The notes beneath the pieces were generated by a model that did not search any database, was not told the DNA's origin, and saw only the letters and a list, made by a program, of their open reading frames with translations. A stretch of DNA of 64,000 nucleotides from NCBI RefSeq assembly GCF_013111185.1, contig NZ_WVRE01000002.1, positions 186,001 to 250,000 on the forward strand, written 5' to 3'. How positions within the stretch are numbered: the stretch's first letter is position 1; each line of letters begins with the position of its first letter. The stretch comes from Ruegeria sp. HKCCD7303 (GTDB lineage Bacteria > Pseudomonadota > Alphaproteobacteria > Rhodobacterales > Rhodobacteraceae). A program made the position numbers and the translations under genes. Positions 1 through 8,922 of this stretch are shown piece after piece.

Positions 1-168
1 CATACTCTGAGATTCCAGAAATCGCACGGGACCACCTGATTTTTTTCGAGATGTCGCTTACGAAACTCAAAAAAACTAAAAATAACGATAGTTGAATTTA
101 ATCAGTGTTTTAGCAACCAGGATTGCCCTGATCTGTTTACGAGAACCCTGCTTTAGTAAAGTTATGTG

Positions 169-192
169 TGAACTTGTTACTAACCAAGTTCA
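169..192. promoter_or_regulatory. 24-bp dyad upstream of a small lipoprotein gene
   Basis: Perfect 8-bp arms TGAACTTG (169-176) and CAAGTTCA (185-192) are separated by an 8-base AT-rich spacer. The dyad lies 45 bases before the start codon at 237, in an AT-richer stretch. The position suits a regulator-binding site or a transcript leader hairpin. No run of T follows, so it is not a terminator. The function is inferred from symmetry and position only. Confidence 0.4.
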
Positions 193-236
193 TTCTGAAT
201 GCAGTAATCTCGTTTCATTGCAGAAAGGGGAGTACG

Positions 237-401
237 ATGTCTGTATCAAAATTCCTTCTGATCATCACCGCAGCGTCCATCACAGTTCTGTCCGCTTGTT
301 CCGAGCCGGGGACATATCCGATAACCGGAGAACCAGTTTCAGCGAACGATCCGGTTCAGGACATGAATCCAGCCAATATCTTCAGAGGCGAGTCGCGCTA
401 A
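237..401 (+). CDS. small lipoprotein of unknown function
   Basis: A 54-residue protein with a lipoprotein signal peptide: Met-Ser-Val-Ser-Lys, then a hydrophobic core and the lipobox LSAC ending near residue 20. The mature part is only about 35 residues and has no domain I recognise. The start at 237 is preferred to the in-frame ATG at 168 because it follows the purine-rich ribosome site AAAGGGGAG and puts the lysine directly before the hydrophobic core. The gene ends 4 bases into the convergent acetyltransferase gene. It could be a small envelope lipoprotein of the entericidin type, but no such motif is clear. Confidence 0.65.
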   Translation: MSVSKFLLIITAASITVLSACSEPGTYPITGEPVSANDPVQDMNPANIFRGESR

Positions 402-847
402 AGCGCTTTGCTCATCAGCATGTATCTGTCACGCGGTTTGAATCCGGTGCGCAGGTACAGTTTCTGAGCGGCCTCGCTGGTGCGGTCGACTTCCAAGTGC
501 AATGCCGTCAATCCTGCTCCAGCCAGAGCTTTGGGCAGATCCAGCAAAACCTCGGTCGCGATACCGCGGCCACGAACGGCAGGACGGATATAGATTTCGT
601 CCACGAAACCGTCCATGCCACCAAATTCGACCGACCAGCCGAAGGTCAGGATGATATACCCCAACGGTGCACGCCCCGGTCCGATCAGATAGACACAGCC
701 ATGAGGGATGCCTTCCAGTAAGGGGGCAAGGGCATTTCGGGTTTTGTCGGCGTCCTGTTCTATTCGCGCTTCGGCGTGAAACGCAGTGACCAGCGCCATC
801 AGGCGGTCCAGATCTTCGGGGCGCGCAAGGCGCAGAGCGGCGCTCAT
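398..847 (-). CDS. GNAT-family N-acetyltransferase
   Basis: A 149-residue protein with one GNAT fold. The acetyl-CoA pyrophosphate-binding motif RGRGIA lies at residues 92-97 after the beta-4 strand VDEIYIRP, and the C-terminal LYLRTGFKPR motif is near 130-139. The family transfers an acetyl group from acetyl-CoA to an amine; the substrate cannot be read from the sequence. Its ATG overlaps the TGA of the upstream nucleoside hydrolase gene by 4 bases (ATGA), so the two are probably translationally coupled. The cytoplasmic location is inferred from the lack of a signal peptide. Confidence 0.85.
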   Translation of the reverse strand: MSAALRLARPEDLDRLMALVTAFHAEARIEQDADKTRNALAPLLEGIPHGCVYLIGPGRAPLGYIILTFGWSVEFGGMDGFVDEIYIRPAVRGRGIATEVLLDLPKALAGAGLTALHLEVDRTSEAAQKLYLRTGFKPRDRYMLMSKAL

Positions 848-1785
848 AGTCGGCCCAGCCTTTCTGTCAGTAGCTCAAAGAAGCCATCCGCATCGAGATC
901 ACCGATGAACAGGGCGTTTGGTGCGCGGTCGGTTACGCCCCACCAATCGGCGATGGTCATGCCCATGGTCAGTTCCGACCGGGTCTCAACCTCGACATTC
1001 ACTTGGCGGCCCGAGAATAGCTCAGGCCGGATCAGATAAGCGGTCACGCAGGGGTCATGCAACGGTGCACCTGCGCTTCCGTATTTTTCCTTGTCGAAGC
1101 GCTCAAAAAAGTCGGTCATTTCAGCCACTGCAATGCCGACCTTGTTTCCCAATGCTCGGAACGCATCATTGCGGGGTTTGGTGACCAGCGCCTTATGCGT
1201 GACATCCAGGGGCATAACCACGATGGGCCTGCCGGATCGGAAAACGATATCAGCAGCTTCTGGATCGACGTGGATGTTGAATTCGGCTGTGGGTGTGATG
1301 TTGCCTACTTCGAAATAAGCGCCCCCCATCAGCACGATTTCCTGCACCCGATCGACGATGTCTGGGGCCTTGCGGAACGCCATGGCGATGTTGGTCAGCG
1401 GCCCCAACGGGCAGAGTGTCACGGTGCCTGAGTCATGTTTGCGCAGTGTCTCGATGATGAAATCAACCGCATGTCCGTCTGCCAGCGGCATTTCAGGGTC
1501 CGGCAGAACGGGCCCGTCTAGCCCGGTTTTGCCGTGCACATGTTCTGCCGTGACCAAAGGGCGGATCAGGGGGCGATCACAACCCGCATAGACTGGAACA
1601 CCCGTCTGCCCCGCTAGTTCGCAGACAATCCGTGCGTTCTTGGCAGTCAGCGACAAGGGCACATTCCCGGCGACGGCAGTAATACCCAGAACCTCGATCT
1701 CATCCGGACTGGCCAAGGCCAGCAGGATGGCGACGGCGTCGTCTTGTCCGGGGTCGGTATCGATGATGATTTTGCGCGGTGCCAT
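844..1785 (-). CDS. inosine-uridine preferring nucleoside hydrolase
   Basis: A 313-residue enzyme of the calcium-dependent nucleoside hydrolase family, which splits the N-glycosidic bond of ribonucleosides to give ribose and free base for salvage. The signature DTDPGQDDA lies at residues 9-17 and supplies the metal-binding aspartates. The mid-protein stretches LCPLGPLTN and EFNIHVDPEAA match the family. The start at 1785 is chosen over an upstream in-frame codon at 1821 because GGAGG sits 5 bases before it and because the family signature normally begins within ten residues of the start. It forms a coupled pair with the GNAT gene. Confidence 0.92.
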   Translation of the reverse strand: MAPRKIIIDTDPGQDDAVAILLALASPDEIEVLGITAVAGNVPLSLTAKNARIVCELAGQTGVPVYAGCDRPLIRPLVTAEHVHGKTGLDGPVLPDPEMPLADGHAVDFIIETLRKHDSGTVTLCPLGPLTNIAMAFRKAPDIVDRVQEIVLMGGAYFEVGNITPTAEFNIHVDPEAADIVFRSGRPIVVMPLDVTHKALVTKPRNDAFRALGNKVGIAVAEMTDFFERFDKEKYGSAGAPLHDPCVTAYLIRPELFSGRQVNVEVETRSELTMGMTIADWWGVTDRAPNALFIGDLDADGFFELLTERLGRL

Positions 1786-1846
1786 TATGCCTCCGGGGTC
1801 TTGAAACGCGGACACTCGCAAGTGTCACCGCACTTGTCCAGCAGTT

Positions 1847-2704
1847 TCAGGCCCCGGTCGGCGCGTCCACCGGCGGGAGTTTGCCATTGGCGCGATGCTC
1901 CTCGGTTTTGACCTCGTCCCAAAGCGCATCCATCTCGGCAAGATCGCTTTGCGCGGGGGTTTTGCCCCTCTCGGCCAGACGGGCCTCGACCTGTTCAAAG
2001 CGGCGGGTGAACTTGGCATTGGTACGGCGCAGGGCGGCTTCGGGTTCGATACCCAGATGACGACCCAGATTGACCATCACAAACAGGAGATCACCGAATT
2101 CGTCCTCCAGCGCATCGGCGTCCATCTTGTCCCGCGCTTCTTCCAGTTCAGCCGCTTCTTCGGTGATCTTGGCCAACACATGGCTGGCATCGGGCCAGTC
2201 AAAGCCTACGCGTGCAGCGCGTTTTTGCAGTTTGTGCGCGCGCAGCAGGGCGGGCAGGTTCGCCGCGACACCGTCCAACGCGCCCTTTTGTTCCTTGCCT
2301 GCACGCTCGGCGGCCTTGATCGCTTCCCAATCCTTGGTCTGCTGATCGGCTGACTTATCGCGGGATTCGTCGCCAAATACGTGGGGATGACGGCTGACCA
2401 TCTTGTCCGACATGGTGCGGACCACATCCTGAAAGGTGAAATGCCCGGCCTCTTCAGCCATTTGCGCGTGAAAGACAGATTGGAACAGCAGATCGCCCAG
2501 TTCTCCTTTCAGCTCATCGTAAGCCTCGCGCTCAATGGCGTCGGCGACTTCATACGCTTCTTCAATCGTATAGGGTGCGATGGTCGCGAAATCCTGTTCG
2601 ATGTCCCATGGGCAACCGCTTTGCGGGTCGCGCAGGCGGCGCATGATTTCCAGTAACCGTTCGATACCAGCGTCGCTGTTGTGGATCAGAGGATTTTCGG
2701 CCAT
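1847..2704 (-). CDS. mazG: nucleoside triphosphate pyrophosphohydrolase MazG
   Basis: A 285-residue cytoplasmic enzyme hydrolysing (d)NTPs to NMP and pyrophosphate, a house-cleaning role. Two MazG domains are visible. The N-terminal one carries GCPWD at about residues 30-34 and the metal-binding EEAYE at 48-52. The second has EEAAELEEA and EDEFGDLLFVMVNLGRH, typical of the C-terminal half. The start at 2704 follows AAGGG, and an upstream in-frame ATG at 2740 lacks a good site. Its 5' end faces the M20 amidohydrolase gene with about 65 bases between, so the two share a divergent promoter region. Confidence 0.95.
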   Translation of the reverse strand: MAENPLIHNSDAGIERLLEIMRRLRDPQSGCPWDIEQDFATIAPYTIEEAYEVADAIEREAYDELKGELGDLLFQSVFHAQMAEEAGHFTFQDVVRTMSDKMVSRHPHVFGDESRDKSADQQTKDWEAIKAAERAGKEQKGALDGVAANLPALLRAHKLQKRAARVGFDWPDASHVLAKITEEAAELEEARDKMDADALEDEFGDLLFVMVNLGRHLGIEPEAALRRTNAKFTRRFEQVEARLAERGKTPAQSDLAEMDALWDEVKTEEHRANGKLPPVDAPTGA

Positions 2705-2770
2705 TGCGAACCCTTTCGTTCCGGTGTCAGATGCATCCATCCCGCAGTCCCGATCAGGAGTCCACCCCAG

Positions 2771-3934
2771 ATGCCCGTCGTCAACCGAATTGCCGATTTC
2801 TCAGCCGATATGGCTGCGTGGCGTCAGCACTTGCACACGATCCCTGAACTGGAGTTCGAGTGCTATGAGACAGCCGCCTTTGTGGCCGAGCGTCTGCGCG
2901 AGTTCGGGGTGGATGAACTGCATGAGGGTATCGCCAAGACCGGAATGGTTGCGATCATCAACGGGCAGGGCGAGGGGCCGACCATCGGCCTGCGCGCGGA
3001 TATGGATGCCCTGCCGATTCCAGAAGAAACAGGTGTCGAATATGCTTCGAAGAACCCAGGTAAGATGCACGCCTGCGGTCATGACGGCCACACCACGATG
3101 CTGTTGGGAGCGGCGCGCTATCTGGCCGAAACACGGAACTTCAGCGGTCGCGTGGCGCTGATCTTTCAGCCTGCCGAGGAAGAGGGCGGCGGTGCCGGCG
3201 TCATGGTCGAAGAAGGCATCATGGACCGGTTCGACATCTCGCAGGTTTACGGAATACACAACGACCCGGGAAACCCGGAAGGCGCTTTCTATACCACGGC
3301 GGGCCCGATTATGGCCGCGGTGGATTCGTTCGAGATTCATATACAGGGTGTCGGAGGGCATGGGGCGTTGCCGCATCTAACCAAAGACCCCGTTATGGCG
3401 GCCTGCGGTATTGCGCAGGCGATCCAGACCATTGTCAGCCGCAACCACTATGCAGTGGAAGATCTGGTGGTCTCGGTCACACAGATACACACGGGAACAG
3501 TTAACAACGTAATTCCGGACACTGCTTATCTGAACGGCACGGTGCGCACCTTTGACCCGTCCGTGCAGAAGATGGTCATGGAGCGGATGGAGCAGATCGT
3601 TCAGGGGCAGGCCGCGTCTTACGGGGTTGAGGCGCGGTTGGATTTTCAGGTTGGGTATCCTGCGACGATCAATGATGTCGAAAAAACCGCTTTTGCTGCC
3701 GATGTTGCGCGCGAAGTCTCTGGGCCTGAACGTGTGGTCGACACTATGGGGCGCGATATGGGAGCCGAGGATTTTTCGTACATGCTTAAGGAACGACCGG
3801 GTGCGTATCTGTTCTTGGGGCAAGGCGATGGTGCAGGGCTGCACCATCCCAAGTACAACTTTAACGACGATATAGCGCCTATCGGCGCGTCCTTTTTCGC
3901 ACGCATCGTGGAAAAGGCGCAGCCGTTGGGTTGA
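2771..3934 (+). CDS. M20 family amidohydrolase (hippurate hydrolase/N-acyl amino acid deacylase type)
   Basis: A 387-residue M20D-type metalloamidase. Metal and catalytic residues are visible: ADMDALP at 76-82, the MHACGHDGH motif at 99-107, and PAEEEGGG further on with the paired glutamates. Such enzymes remove acyl groups from N-acyl amino acids or related amides. The start at 2771 is placed after CAGGAG; an in-frame ATG at 2681 would run into the opposite mazG gene. A gap of only 12 bases separates it from the first ureohydrolase, so they are probably co-transcribed. The natural substrate is unknown; the neighbours suggest an acylated guanidino compound, but that is inference. Confidence 0.9.
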   Translation: MPVVNRIADFSADMAAWRQHLHTIPELEFECYETAAFVAERLREFGVDELHEGIAKTGMVAIINGQGEGPTIGLRADMDALPIPEETGVEYASKNPGKMHACGHDGHTTMLLGAARYLAETRNFSGRVALIFQPAEEEGGGAGVMVEEGIMDRFDISQVYGIHNDPGNPEGAFYTTAGPIMAAVDSFEIHIQGVGGHGALPHLTKDPVMAACGIAQAIQTIVSRNHYAVEDLVVSVTQIHTGTVNNVIPDTAYLNGTVRTFDPSVQKMVMERMEQIVQGQAASYGVEARLDFQVGYPATINDVEKTAFAADVAREVSGPERVVDTMGRDMGAEDFSYMLKERPGAYLFLGQGDGAGLHHPKYNFNDDIAPIGASFFARIVEKAQPLG

Positions 3935-3946
3935 TGGGGTAAACAA

Positions 3947-4921
3947 ATGGCACTGGAAGACGCAAAAAACCAGGTGGACGAAGCGTTCACTAATCCCGAT
4001 CTCAAAGGGTTGTCTTATGAGAACACTTTTGGCGGAGCGACCTCGTTCCTGCGGCGGCTTTATACCAAAGATCTGGACGGGGTGGACATCGCCGTGACCG
4101 GTGTGCCCTTCGATCAGGCTGTCACCAACCGCCCCGGCACGCGCCTTGGCCCACGTGCGATCCGCGAGGCCAGCGCCCTGCAATCGCCCGATGCGCCCTA
4201 TGGCTGGCCTTTTGATGCGCTCAGCGAACTGGCCATCGTGGACTATGGAGACATGGCTTATGACTATGCCAATATTCCGGCCTTTCCCGACACACTGACC
4301 GATCATATCCGCACCATTCTGGCGGCCGATGTAGCGTCTGTCACGCTGGGCGGGGACCACTATATCAGTTTCCCGATCCTGAAAGCCTATGCCGAGAAAT
4401 ACGGGCCGATGTCGTTGCTGCAATTCGATGCGCATACGGACACCTGGGCCGATGATGATATGTCCCGCGTTGATCACGGAACAATGTTCTACAAGGCAGT
4501 AAAGTCTGGGATCGTAGACCCAAAGCGGTCCGTTCAGGTGGGCATTCGCACCACCAATGAGGACACATTGGGCGTCAACATCATCGACGCGCGCGAGGTC
4601 TATGAATCCGGCCCTGCCGCGGTCGCGCAGAAGATCAAAGGTATACTGGGTAACAGCCCAGTCTATCTGAGCTTTGACATCGACGGGCTGGACCCTGCCT
4701 TTGCGCCGGGCACCGGCACGCCGGTCTGGGGCGGCTTAAGTTCCATTCAGGCACAGATCATCCTGCGCGACATTGCCGGGATTAACATCAAGGGCGGAGA
4801 CGTGGTCGAGGTCTCTCCGCCTTTCGACACGTCGGGTGCAACAGCGATTGCCGGGGCGCATGTGGCGACGCAGATCATCTGCCTGCTGGGCTGGGACAAG
4901 TTGGCAAAGGCGAAAGAGTAA
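3947..4921 (+). CDS. agmatinase/ureohydrolase family enzyme (first copy)
   Basis: A 324-residue member of the arginase-agmatinase superfamily, which hydrolyses a guanidino group to urea with a two-metal centre. Metal ligands are present in GGDH (135-138), DAHTDTW (161-167) and DIDGLDP (244-250), and the C-terminal EVSPPFD motif is intact. Length and motifs fit the SpeB group. Paralogues in this family act on agmatine, guanidinobutyrate, guanidinopropionate or guanidine, and the sequence alone does not settle which. It sits between the M20 amidohydrolase and a second, divergent ureohydrolase, apparently as one transcription unit. Confidence 0.9.
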   Translation: MALEDAKNQVDEAFTNPDLKGLSYENTFGGATSFLRRLYTKDLDGVDIAVTGVPFDQAVTNRPGTRLGPRAIREASALQSPDAPYGWPFDALSELAIVDYGDMAYDYANIPAFPDTLTDHIRTILAADVASVTLGGDHYISFPILKAYAEKYGPMSLLQFDAHTDTWADDDMSRVDHGTMFYKAVKSGIVDPKRSVQVGIRTTNEDTLGVNIIDAREVYESGPAAVAQKIKGILGNSPVYLSFDIDGLDPAFAPGTGTPVWGGLSSIQAQIILRDIAGINIKGGDVVEVSPPFDTSGATAIAGAHVATQIICLLGWDKLAKAKE

Positions 4922-4941
4922 ACCCGTTTGGGTACCCGTTA

Positions 4942-4966
4942 ACTTCCGGTTAGCCATACTTCCGGT
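4942..4966. promoter_or_regulatory. tandem ACTTCCGGT repeat between the two ureohydrolase genes
   Basis: ACTTCCGGT occurs at 4942-4950 and again at 4958-4966. The second copy also lies inside the small dyad CATAC-N5-GTATG. The site falls in the 87-base gap between the two ureohydrolase genes, about 45 bases before the second start. It could be an operator or an internal promoter element allowing separate control of the second enzyme. It does not resemble a terminator. Confidence 0.3.
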
Positions 4967-5008
4967 ATGTGCTGGAAGACGTGAAAAAAAGGATGGGGCG
5001 GCACGCGC

Positions 5009-5956
5009 ATGACAGAATTCAACCAACCGGTCAGTGGCAATGACTTGGCGCGATTTTCGGGGCCGAACACGTTTATGCGCCTTCCGCAGGCCGCTTCACT
5101 GGCAGGGCTGGACGTAGCGGTACTGGGGATTCCGATGGATATCGGCACCTCGTGGCGGTCGGGCACACGATTTGGCCCGAAACAGATCCGCAGCGAAAGC
5201 GCGATGATCCGGCCCTATAACATGGCCACGTCTGCGGCCCCGTTCGAAAGTCTGCAGATTGCCGATATTGGCGATCTGGCGATCAATACCTTCTCATTGT
5301 CGGACAGCCTGAGGATCATCAAAGAAAGCTATGATGCGATACTGGCAAAAAATGTGATCCCGGTCGCGATGGGGGGAGATCATTCGATCACATTGCCGAT
5401 CCTGCGGGCGATTGCGGCAAAGCACGGGCCGGTGGCGCTGGTGCATGTGGATGCCCATGCGGACGTGAATGAAGAGATGTTTGGCGAAAAGGAAACCCAC
5501 GGCACCGTTTTTCGCCGCGCGTATGAAGAGGGGCTGATCGTTCCCGACAAAACCTTTCAGATCGGCATTCGTGGATCTGGCTACGCGGCCTCAGACTTTA
5601 CCGAGGCCAAGGATTGGGGTTTTCGCCAGTTTCCCGCCTGGGAGCTCTGGCAGCAGAACCTGACCCAAATCGGCTCGCAGATTCGCAAGACCATCGGCGA
5701 GCAACCGGTTTATATCACCTATGACATCGACAGCCTGGATCCTGCTTTTGCTCCGGGCACCGGCACACCCGAGATTGCGGGGCTGACAACACCACAAGCA
5801 CTGCAACTGATCCATGCGCTGCAGGGGGTGAACGTGGTGGGATGTGATCTGGTCGAGGTCTCTCCGCCTTATGATCCGTCGGGCAACACGGCGCTTACAG
5901 CGGCGAACCTGATATACGAGATGCTGTGCATCCTACCGGGGGTGACGTCACGGTAA
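5009..5956 (+). CDS. agmatinase/ureohydrolase family enzyme (second copy)
   Basis: A 315-residue arginase-agmatinase superfamily member, clearly different from its neighbour but with the same active-site plan: GGDHS (122-126), DAHADV (148-153), DIDSLDP (239-245) and EVSPPYD near the end. It hydrolyses a guanidino group, releasing urea. The start at 5009 is preceded by a purine-rich AAGGATGGGG. Tandem non-identical ureohydrolases may mean two substrates or a hetero-oligomer, as has been reported for some ureohydrolase pairs. The exact substrate is not readable; agmatine or 4-guanidinobutyrate are the default guesses. Confidence 0.9.
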   Translation: MTEFNQPVSGNDLARFSGPNTFMRLPQAASLAGLDVAVLGIPMDIGTSWRSGTRFGPKQIRSESAMIRPYNMATSAAPFESLQIADIGDLAINTFSLSDSLRIIKESYDAILAKNVIPVAMGGDHSITLPILRAIAAKHGPVALVHVDAHADVNEEMFGEKETHGTVFRRAYEEGLIVPDKTFQIGIRGSGYAASDFTEAKDWGFRQFPAWELWQQNLTQIGSQIRKTIGEQPVYITYDIDSLDPAFAPGTGTPEIAGLTTPQALQLIHALQGVNVVGCDLVEVSPPYDPSGNTALTAANLIYEMLCILPGVTSR

Positions 5957-6022
5957 AGCGGGGCGGAATGGCTTGTCCCGGCGCTTGATCCGCATAGGGT
6001 TTCTCCAAAAGGATAATGCGGG

Positions 6023-6424
6023 ATGAAAAAGATGGTTCTTTGGGGGGTATTCGCGCTTGTGATCGGGCTGGGCGCCTATATCCGACTGGCCCCATCCGAC
6101 CCCGCGCACTGGAACATTGCGCCGGTCGCACCCGTGGATCAGGACCTGCCCGGCGGTGTGGTGCGCGTTGTCGAAACCGGTCCAGACGGGTTGCAGCGGC
6201 TGGACCAGATCATCCGCGCCACGCCCCGCACATCGGTGTTGGCAGGTTCTGTCGATGCGGGCATGATCACCTATATCACCCGCACGAAATGGATCGGCTT
6301 TCCCGACTACACCACGGTTCAGCAGGACGGCAACTCTCTGCGCGTTCATGGGCGCTTGCGGTTTGGGCGCAAAGACTTTGGCGTGAACAAGGCGCGGGTT
6401 GATGGGTGGTTGAAACAGATGTGA
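6023..6424 (+). CDS. DUF1499 family protein
   Basis: A 133-residue protein with one N-terminal hydrophobic segment (about residues 4-22, an anchor or signal) followed by a DUF1499-like domain. Visible family features are ITRTKWIGFPDYTTV and the C-terminal RFGRKDFGVNKARVDGWL. The family has no established function. AAAAGGA precedes the start at 6023. The gene is 66 bases downstream of the second ureohydrolase, on the same strand, and could be part of that transcript, though a functional link is not evident. Confidence 0.75.
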   Translation: MKKMVLWGVFALVIGLGAYIRLAPSDPAHWNIAPVAPVDQDLPGGVVRVVETGPDGLQRLDQIIRATPRTSVLAGSVDAGMITYITRTKWIGFPDYTTVQQDGNSLRVHGRLRFGRKDFGVNKARVDGWLKQM

Positions 6425-6439
6425 CTTTGCGCCTGTGGT

Positions 6440-6721
6440 TTAAGACGCCCCGTCCGGTGCTGCGTTTCCAAGGGGTGTAATTTGCAACCTTGATGACAGG
6501 CACCCTTCCTGAACCTCTCGCCACATGGGAACGTTCAGCGACATCTGACATTGCGCGGTGAACATGCGACCATCGACCTGCAGGCAGATCATCTCGCCCA
6601 ACTCGATGCGAGACCCCGATGTATCGGTGCAATAGCAATCGCGGGTTTTACCGTCCGGGCCGACGTAATCGGCGAAAACCGGCGTGGATGTCAGCAGTAA
6701 AGCAAGCAAAATCCGTTTCAT
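6440..6721 (-). CDS. small exported cysteine-containing protein
   Basis: A 93-residue hypothetical protein. Residues 1-17 form a Sec signal peptide with cleavage likely after VFA. The mature part has five cysteines (DCYCTD, MICLQ, QCQM, EGCLSS), consistent with periplasmic disulfides. No domain is recognised. It converges on the DUF1499 gene with only 15 bases between the stops, and its 5' end faces prfA. Confidence 0.65.
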   Translation of the reverse strand: MKRILLALLLTSTPVFADYVGPDGKTRDCYCTDTSGSRIELGEMICLQVDGRMFTAQCQMSLNVPMWREVQEGCLSSRLQITPLGNAAPDGAS

Positions 6722-6783
6722 GACAGCGAGCTTAGCATGACGTTGCCCTTGACCAAAGCCCCGGGATGAGAGACACCGCCCGG

Positions 6784-7839
6784 ATGATCCCTGAAGAACG
6801 TCTTGAACAGATCACCCAGCGTTTTCAATACCTCGAAGCAGCCATGGCCGATGGCGCGTCGGGGGGCGATATTGCGACGCTGGCCAAGGAATACTCCGAC
6901 CTCAAGCCGGTGGTTGATCAGATCATGGCCTGGCGTCAGCTGGTCGCGGATCTGGCCGAGGCCGAGGCGATGCTGGCCGACCCGGATATGAAAGAACTGG
7001 CCGAGGAGGAAATCCCTCAGTTGCGGGCCAGTATTCCGGCGGCGGAACAAGCCCTGCAGCTGGCGCTGCTGCCAAAAGACGAAGCCGATGCGCGCCCGGC
7101 GATGCTGGAAATTCGTCCTGGGACCGGTGGGGATGAGGCCGCTTTGTTCGCAGGCGACCTCTTGCGCATGTACCAGCGCTATGCCGAGGCGCGGGGCTGG
7201 CGGTTTGAGATCATCGAGGAACAGGCTTCGGATTTGGGCGGCATTAAAGAGGTCGTGGCCCATATCAAGGGCGACAATGTGTTTGCCCGGATGAAATACG
7301 AATCTGGTGTGCACCGCGTGCAGCGCGTGCCCGAGACGGAAAGCGGTGGGCGCATTCATACCTCGGCTGCAACCGTGGCGGTTCTGCCGGAGGCCGAGGA
7401 TGTGGACATTCAGATCGACGCAAATGACATAAGAATCGATACGATGCGCAGCTCGGGCGCGGGCGGGCAGCACGTGAACACCACCGACTCGGCGGTACGG
7501 ATCACGCACCTTCCGACGGGGTTGGTTGTAACGAGTTCCGAGAAGTCTCAGCATCGAAACCGCGAGATTGCCATGCAGGTTCTGAAGACGCGGCTCTATG
7601 ATCTGGAGCGGCAACGGATCGACAGTGAACGCTCGGCAGATCGGGCCAGTCAGGTGGGCTCGGGCGACCGCTCGGAACGTATTCGCACCTATAACTTCCC
7701 ACAAGGTCGCATGACGGATCACCGGATCAACCTAACGCTCTATAAGCTTGATCAGGTGATGCAGGGCGATCTGGATGAGGTTATCGACGCGTTGACGGCT
7801 GATGATCAGGCGCGGCTGTTGGCCGAGATGGCGCAATGA
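6784..7839 (+). CDS. prfA: peptide chain release factor 1
   Basis: A 351-residue RF1 that reads UAA and UAG and triggers peptidyl-tRNA hydrolysis on the ribosome. The GGQ tripeptide lies at about 227-229 inside [17 protein letters not shown], and the conserved [11 protein letters not shown] lies upstream. The stop-codon recognition loop, expected before the GGQ domain, is of RF1 type. The start at 6784 (MIPEERLEQ) fits the usual length; the ATG at 6766 adds six residues. It overlaps prmC by 4 bases, the common pairing of the release factor with the enzyme that methylates its GGQ glutamine. Confidence 0.96.
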   Translation: MIPEERLEQITQRFQYLEAAMADGASGGDIATLAKEYSDLKPVVDQIMAWRQLVADLAEAEAMLADPDMKELAEEEIPQLRASIPAAEQALQLALLPKDEADARPAMLEIRPGTGGDEAALFAGDLLRMYQRYAEARGWRFEIIEEQASDLGGIKEVVAHIKGDNVFARMKYESGVHRVQRVPETESGGRIHTSAATVAVLPEAEDVDIQIDANDIRIDTMRSSGAGGQHVNTTDSAVRITHLPTGLVVTSSEKSQHRNREIAMQVLKTRLYDLERQRIDSERSADRASQVGSGDRSERIRTYNFPQGRMTDHRINLTLYKLDQVMQGDLDEVIDALTADDQARLLAEMAQ

Positions 7840-8681
7840 CCGGCCTGCAAACAGCGGCACAGGCCATGTTGGCGGCAACGGCCCGTTTGCGGGCGGCTGG
7901 CGTGGATGATCCTGCCCGGGATGCGCGCCTGCTGCTGGCCCACGCGGCGCGTATTGAAGCCAGCCGGGTAACACTGATTGCACCGGAAGAGTTGCAGCCC
8001 GAGATTGCCGAGCGTTATGACCAATTGATCTCGCTTCGCGCCATTCGGGTGCCGGTTTCACATTTGTTGGGCGAGCGCGAGTTTTATGGGCGCAAATTTT
8101 GGGTCAGCCGAGATGTGCTGGACCCACGCCCCGAAACTGAAACTTTGATAGAAGCAGCCCTGAGCGCGCCGTTTGATCATGTTCTGGACCTCGGTGTGGG
8201 GTCGGGGTGCATTCTGATCACGTTGTTGGCCGAGCGCACCAGTGCCTCAGGTGTTGGGGTCGATCTGAGCGAGGCGGCCTGTCTCCAGGCCAGCGCCAAC
8301 GCCGTTGAGCATCATGTAGAGGGGCGGGTTGATATTGTACGTTCAAACTGGTTTGAGAACATTGATGGTCAATTTGACCTTATTGTTTCCAATCCCCCCT
8401 ATGTCTCGGTCGAGGAAATGGCTGATCTGTCGCCGGAGGTGAAAGAGCACGAACCACGCATGGCTTTGACCGACGAAGGTGACGGGCTGGGCGCTTATCG
8501 GCGGATCGCTGCGTCGGCCCCGGATTTCCTGTTGCCGGGTGGGCGGATTCTTGTGGAAATTGGCCCAACGCAGGCAAAAAAAGTTGGCGCTTTGTTTGAT
8601 GCGGCGGGGCTTGTTGATGTCCGGGTGATCCCTGATCTGGATGGGCGCGACCGTGTGGTTGGCGCAAAAATGCCGGGTTGA
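7836..8681 (+). CDS. prmC: release factor glutamine N5-methyltransferase
   Basis: A 281-residue class I SAM methyltransferase that methylates the glutamine of the GGQ motif in release factors. Seen: an N-terminal helical domain (about 1-85), the SAM loop DLGVGSG at 118-124, and the substrate glutamine-binding NPPY at 186-189. The start overlaps the prfA stop (ATGA), so translation is coupled and enzyme and substrate are co-expressed. About 240 bases without a gene follow. Confidence 0.95.
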   Translation: MTGLQTAAQAMLAATARLRAAGVDDPARDARLLLAHAARIEASRVTLIAPEELQPEIAERYDQLISLRAIRVPVSHLLGEREFYGRKFWVSRDVLDPRPETETLIEAALSAPFDHVLDLGVGSGCILITLLAERTSASGVGVDLSEAACLQASANAVEHHVEGRVDIVRSNWFENIDGQFDLIVSNPPYVSVEEMADLSPEVKEHEPRMALTDEGDGLGAYRRIAASAPDFLLPGGRILVEIGPTQAKKVGALFDAAGLVDVRVIPDLDGRDRVVGAKMPG

Positions 8682-8922
8682 TCGGCGAGATTGCGACCAA
8701 AAAGCGCTGCCCAGACTAAAAAAGCTGGTGAAAACCCGAGATTCCTCTTGTCTGCGCGCTCAGGACATGTTTACTCAGGATTAGTCGGCGAGGTTGATGC
8801 TGTTGCAGCTCACCCCTGACGCCAAGCCCAAAAAAGTCGAGATCCCGTCACGGCAAACGCCTCAGAGCAGTGCAAGAAACGGGTGGTTCGACAGCGAATT
8901 GACAAGGCTGACGTAAAGTAAG

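Noticed and set aside
3377-4477. Long open frame of 366 codons on the minus strand
   Set aside because: It lies fully opposite the M20 and first ureohydrolase genes, whose motifs are clear. The minus-strand protein has no family features and is His/Arg-rich, as expected of an antisense reading of GC-rich DNA.
6718-7722. Long minus-strand open frame of 334 codons opposite prfA
   Set aside because: prfA is certain from GGQ and flanking motifs, and the antisense product resembles nothing and is compositionally odd.
8899-8904. TTGACA resembling a -35 box ahead of the DUF4167 gene
   Set aside because: A -10 box at normal spacing would fall at the start codon, and none is seen; a leaderless transcript cannot be shown.
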